From Thermohalobaculum sp038534135 (GTDB lineage: Bacteria > Pseudomonadota > Alphaproteobacteria > Rhodobacterales > Rhodobacteraceae), in contig JBCAXJ010000013.1 of the NCBI GenBank assembly GCA_038534135.1, positions 1-64,000 of the forward strand: DNA of 64,000 bases, read 5' to 3'. The first letter of the stretch is position 1, and every line of letters starts with the position of its first letter. Shown here one piece after another: positions 62,367 through 64,000 of this stretch. The position numbers and the translations under genes were made by a program. The notes under the pieces were generated by a model. The model saw nothing but the letters and a program-made list of their open reading frames with translations, was not told where the DNA came from and searched no databases.

Positions 62367-62948
62367 ATGCCTAGTAATAATGAAAATACTTATCTTTATA
62401 AGGCTTGTCATAGTCTTCTGAGGAATATTAAAGGAGATAGATCAGCGTCTGAAATCGACGCAATTAATTATTGTCGATCGATTATTATAGATCTTCCTTT
62501 CGCACTAAAGATAATTTTCGATCAATCTCGAGATTACAAGATTCGTTGTTCCTGCGTCGTTTACTCTAGGCGCTATTGTCGCGTGCTACAGTCGGCGATA
62601 AGAATTGCAACTACTGCTTCGCTGGATAGATCAAAATATGTGCGCTATCGAGCCTACGAACTATTTGCCTGTTCTCAGCACCCGGAGTGTATTCAGTTAA
62701 TTTCTAATTCTACGGAGTTATATAATGATCAGCTCAGCCTCAAGTATGCTAGTGCTGCAATCGACTCGATTAAGTCAAAAAATATAAATTATTTTATAGA
62801 TCACAAGCACACGGGGCGTTCTTTTCTCAAATACACATTCTTGTCTACCACTGATCTTGCAAGTGAATTTGGACGCGAATGGTTCTCTGAAGCTGTTTCG
62901 CAGGTTGCCGAGGTGGAGCGTATAATGAGGAGTCTTTCAGATTCTTGA
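62367..62948 (+). CDS. HEAT-repeat-like small protein, AT-rich and probably acquired
   Basis: 193 residues from ATG 62367 with GAGGAG at 62358-62363; an upstream start at 62304 lacks a site. Helical repeat pattern: KYVRYRAYELFACSQHPECIQLI and SLKYASAAIDSIKSKNINYFIDHKHTGRSF; the last part recalls a HEAT-like family ending AIDAIKxxNxxYFxDxxHSG. Base use is unlike its neighbours: 62461-62520 has only 17 G+C of 60. Likely horizontally acquired. Confidence 0.65.
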   Translation: MPSNNENTYLYKACHSLLRNIKGDRSASEIDAINYCRSIIIDLPFALKIIFDQSRDYKIRCSCVVYSRRYCRVLQSAIRIATTASLDRSKYVRYRAYELFACSQHPECIQLISNSTELYNDQLSLKYASAAIDSIKSKNINYFIDHKHTGRSFLKYTFLSTTDLASEFGREWFSEAVSQVAEVERIMRSLSDS

Positions 62949-63610
62949 AATAAAGGAGAACGTTCATCGGACGACTTCTACGAGTGGTAATCGGTCAGGT
63001 TCCAAGCTTTCGTATCTCACGACGAAACATGAAGCCCCGGGTCAACACGGGCGGCGTCCACTGGCTAATTCTCGCCGGAGCTATCGCTCGGACACCTTCA
63101 GGCATTGCTTCTTCGATGGGCCATCGAAACCCCGATTTTATAGTCAGGGCTGAGCGAAGTTCGTTCCCTGTGCCGAGCGGCAGACCTGTGGCCTCAAGAA
63201 ACGCATCGACGGACGCGAAGTGCCGTCGCTCTTTCGTGACCGTCCGGTGAAGGCGCTCTGGCGCGGTTCCAAGGATCGCTGTTACGCTCCCCTGTGTCGA
63301 ACCACAAACGTCCGGTCAGAGCCCTTACTTCTATGGGTCACAAGGTTACAGAAGGTAAGCCTCAAGGATAGACCGGACCTTCGCATGTGTCGGCCTGCTG
63401 GGATGTCCGCGCGATATTTGCAGCAATGTTGAGCACTCGTCAGCGTCAAGATACGTGCAATAGTTGAGCCAACACCAGCAGTCAAGTAGCGCTCGAAAAC
63501 AGGGATCTGTTAATTCTCTATAGAACTCAGCAAAAGAACCACGCCGCGTTGACAATTACTAGGCGGGGTGCAAATTTCTGAGTCAAATTTTGAACGAGGG
63601 ACAGTCAAGA
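62949..63610. other. Gene-free stretch before the autotransporter-like gene
   Basis: 662 bases without a convincing gene; the 88-codon and 70-codon frames on the + strand have no recognisable features. A -35-like TTGACA at 63549-63554 precedes the next gene but its -10 (near 63571) is weak. Confidence 0.5.
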
Positions 63611-64000
63611 ATGCATCGATGTGGAATTTCAACGCAGCCCAAAATATTAGACCATACCGTCGACGCTCAAGTGCCAACATGCAGGGCGATTGCTCGGGCA
63701 AGATATGTGCACAGTCAAACGGCTCTCCTCCGGGCCACATTGTTGGGTACGGTGTCGCTGGGCGCAGTGATGACAACCCAGCCGAACACCGCAAAGGCGC
63801 AATGCGTGAATTCTAGCGGAGCGGTGTCTTGCGGAGCCAATGATACGGATGGCTTTTTTGAGCCCGCCGGTGTCGGCAGTATAACCATCGATGCCGGGAT
63901 CACGGTTGACGATTCTGGCAATGGCGGGAACGGCGCTGTCGGAAGCAGTGGAAACGGAGTCTTCGAGATCGACGGCGGCGTGACAGGCGATATCGTCAAC
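63611..64000 (+). CDS. Autotransporter-like surface protein (5' part, runs off window)
   Basis: Frame open from ATG 63611 (GAGGGA at 63595-63600) to the end of the window, 130 codons, without stop. About 30 leading residues are followed by a long signal-like segment (TALLRATLLGTVSLGAVMTT...AKAQ) and then a Gly/Asn/Asp-rich, beta-strand-type region (VNSSGAVSCGANDTDGFF, GNGGNGAVGSSGNGVFEIDGG). This matches the start of large type V autotransporter or adhesin passengers with an extended signal peptide. The true extent is outside the window; a GTG at 63671 or 63707 could be the start. Confidence 0.6.
   Translation, partial: MHRCGISTQPKILDHTVDAQVPTCRAIARARYVHSQTALLRATLLGTVSLGAVMTTQPNTAKAQCVNSSGAVSCGANDTDGFFEPAGVGSITIDAGITVDDSGNGGNGAVGSSGNGVFEIDGGVTGDIVN

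Noticed and set aside
62984..63250. 88-codon + strand frame after the AT-rich gene
   Set aside because: No family feature or ribosome site; residues look like out-of-frame translation.
1..64000. CRISPR arrays, tRNA and rRNA genes, complete insertion sequences, phage genes
   Set aside because: No regularly spaced direct repeats, no cloverleaf with T-loop consensus and no ribosomal RNA stretches were seen; only one transposase fragment was found.

Overview
The window is about 60% GC chromosomal DNA of an alphaproteobacterium, most likely a member of the Rhodobacterales (Roseobacter-type). The evidence is the housekeeping content and order: the glutathione synthetase / BON protein / YraN / RsmI / LpoA-like block, a CcmI-RuvX-DUF1289 block, infC starting at a non-AUG codon, and families common in that group (DUF2147, DUF2237, DUF1223, DUF1289, DUF302, DUF4399). 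Genes are dense, and many stops and starts overlap by 4 bases.

Layout. 0-4 kb: end of a probable RTX/haemolysin-type protein, SelO, and an M24 aminopeptidase fused in frame to a DUF427 domain. 4-9 kb: a DUF218 protein and part of the homoprotocatechuate (4-hydroxyphenylacetate) pathway, hpaE-hpaD-(unknown membrane protein)-hpaH. 9-13 kb: small envelope, stress and DUF genes plus a two-domain cold-shock protein. 13-23 kb: a catabolic operon in which five genes overlap one another (isocitrate-lyase-superfamily enzyme, HyuB, HyuA, a Cys-less isochorismatase-fold protein, an FAD oxidoreductase), followed by a MATE exporter and an MlrC/M81 hydrolase; a 16-bp palindrome lies just upstream. 23-28 kb: DusA, a putative Fe/2OG oxygenase, an aspartic protease, DUF1289, RuvX and CcmI. 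28-31.6 kb: a lone sarcosine oxidase beta subunit, the 5' remnant of an IS256-type transposase where soxD/A/G would be expected, CreD and DUF302. 31.7-45.9 kb: HisF-HisE, a GT25-FkbM fusion, alpha/beta hydrolase, GshB, BON lipoprotein, YraN, RsmI, LpoA-like, GlnD, MurJ, a patatin lipoprotein and a membrane protein. 46-52.5 kb: MmgE/PrpD protein, a small ribbon-helix-helix gene pair with its own palindrome, a class III aminotransferase with an agmatinase-family enzyme, and a pseudo-caspase. 52.6-58.3 kb: a small membrane protein, GNAT/FemAB-like protein, MBL-fold protein, infC, DUF938, DUF4399, ECF sigma with anti-sigma, and an orphan nitrile-hydratase beta-like protein. 58.3-64 kb: a looser accessory region with long gene-poor stretches, a PQQ-type sugar dehydrogenase, several orphan genes (one clearly AT-rich and foreign), and the start of an autotransporter-like surface protein running off the window.

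The best candidates for undescribed biology are the 13-23 kb catabolic operon, the ribbon-helix-helix pair with its start-overlapping palindrome, the M24-DUF427 fusion, the pseudo-caspase, and the orphan genes at 60.5-63 kb. Functions rest on recognised motifs and remembered family features; no database search was run.
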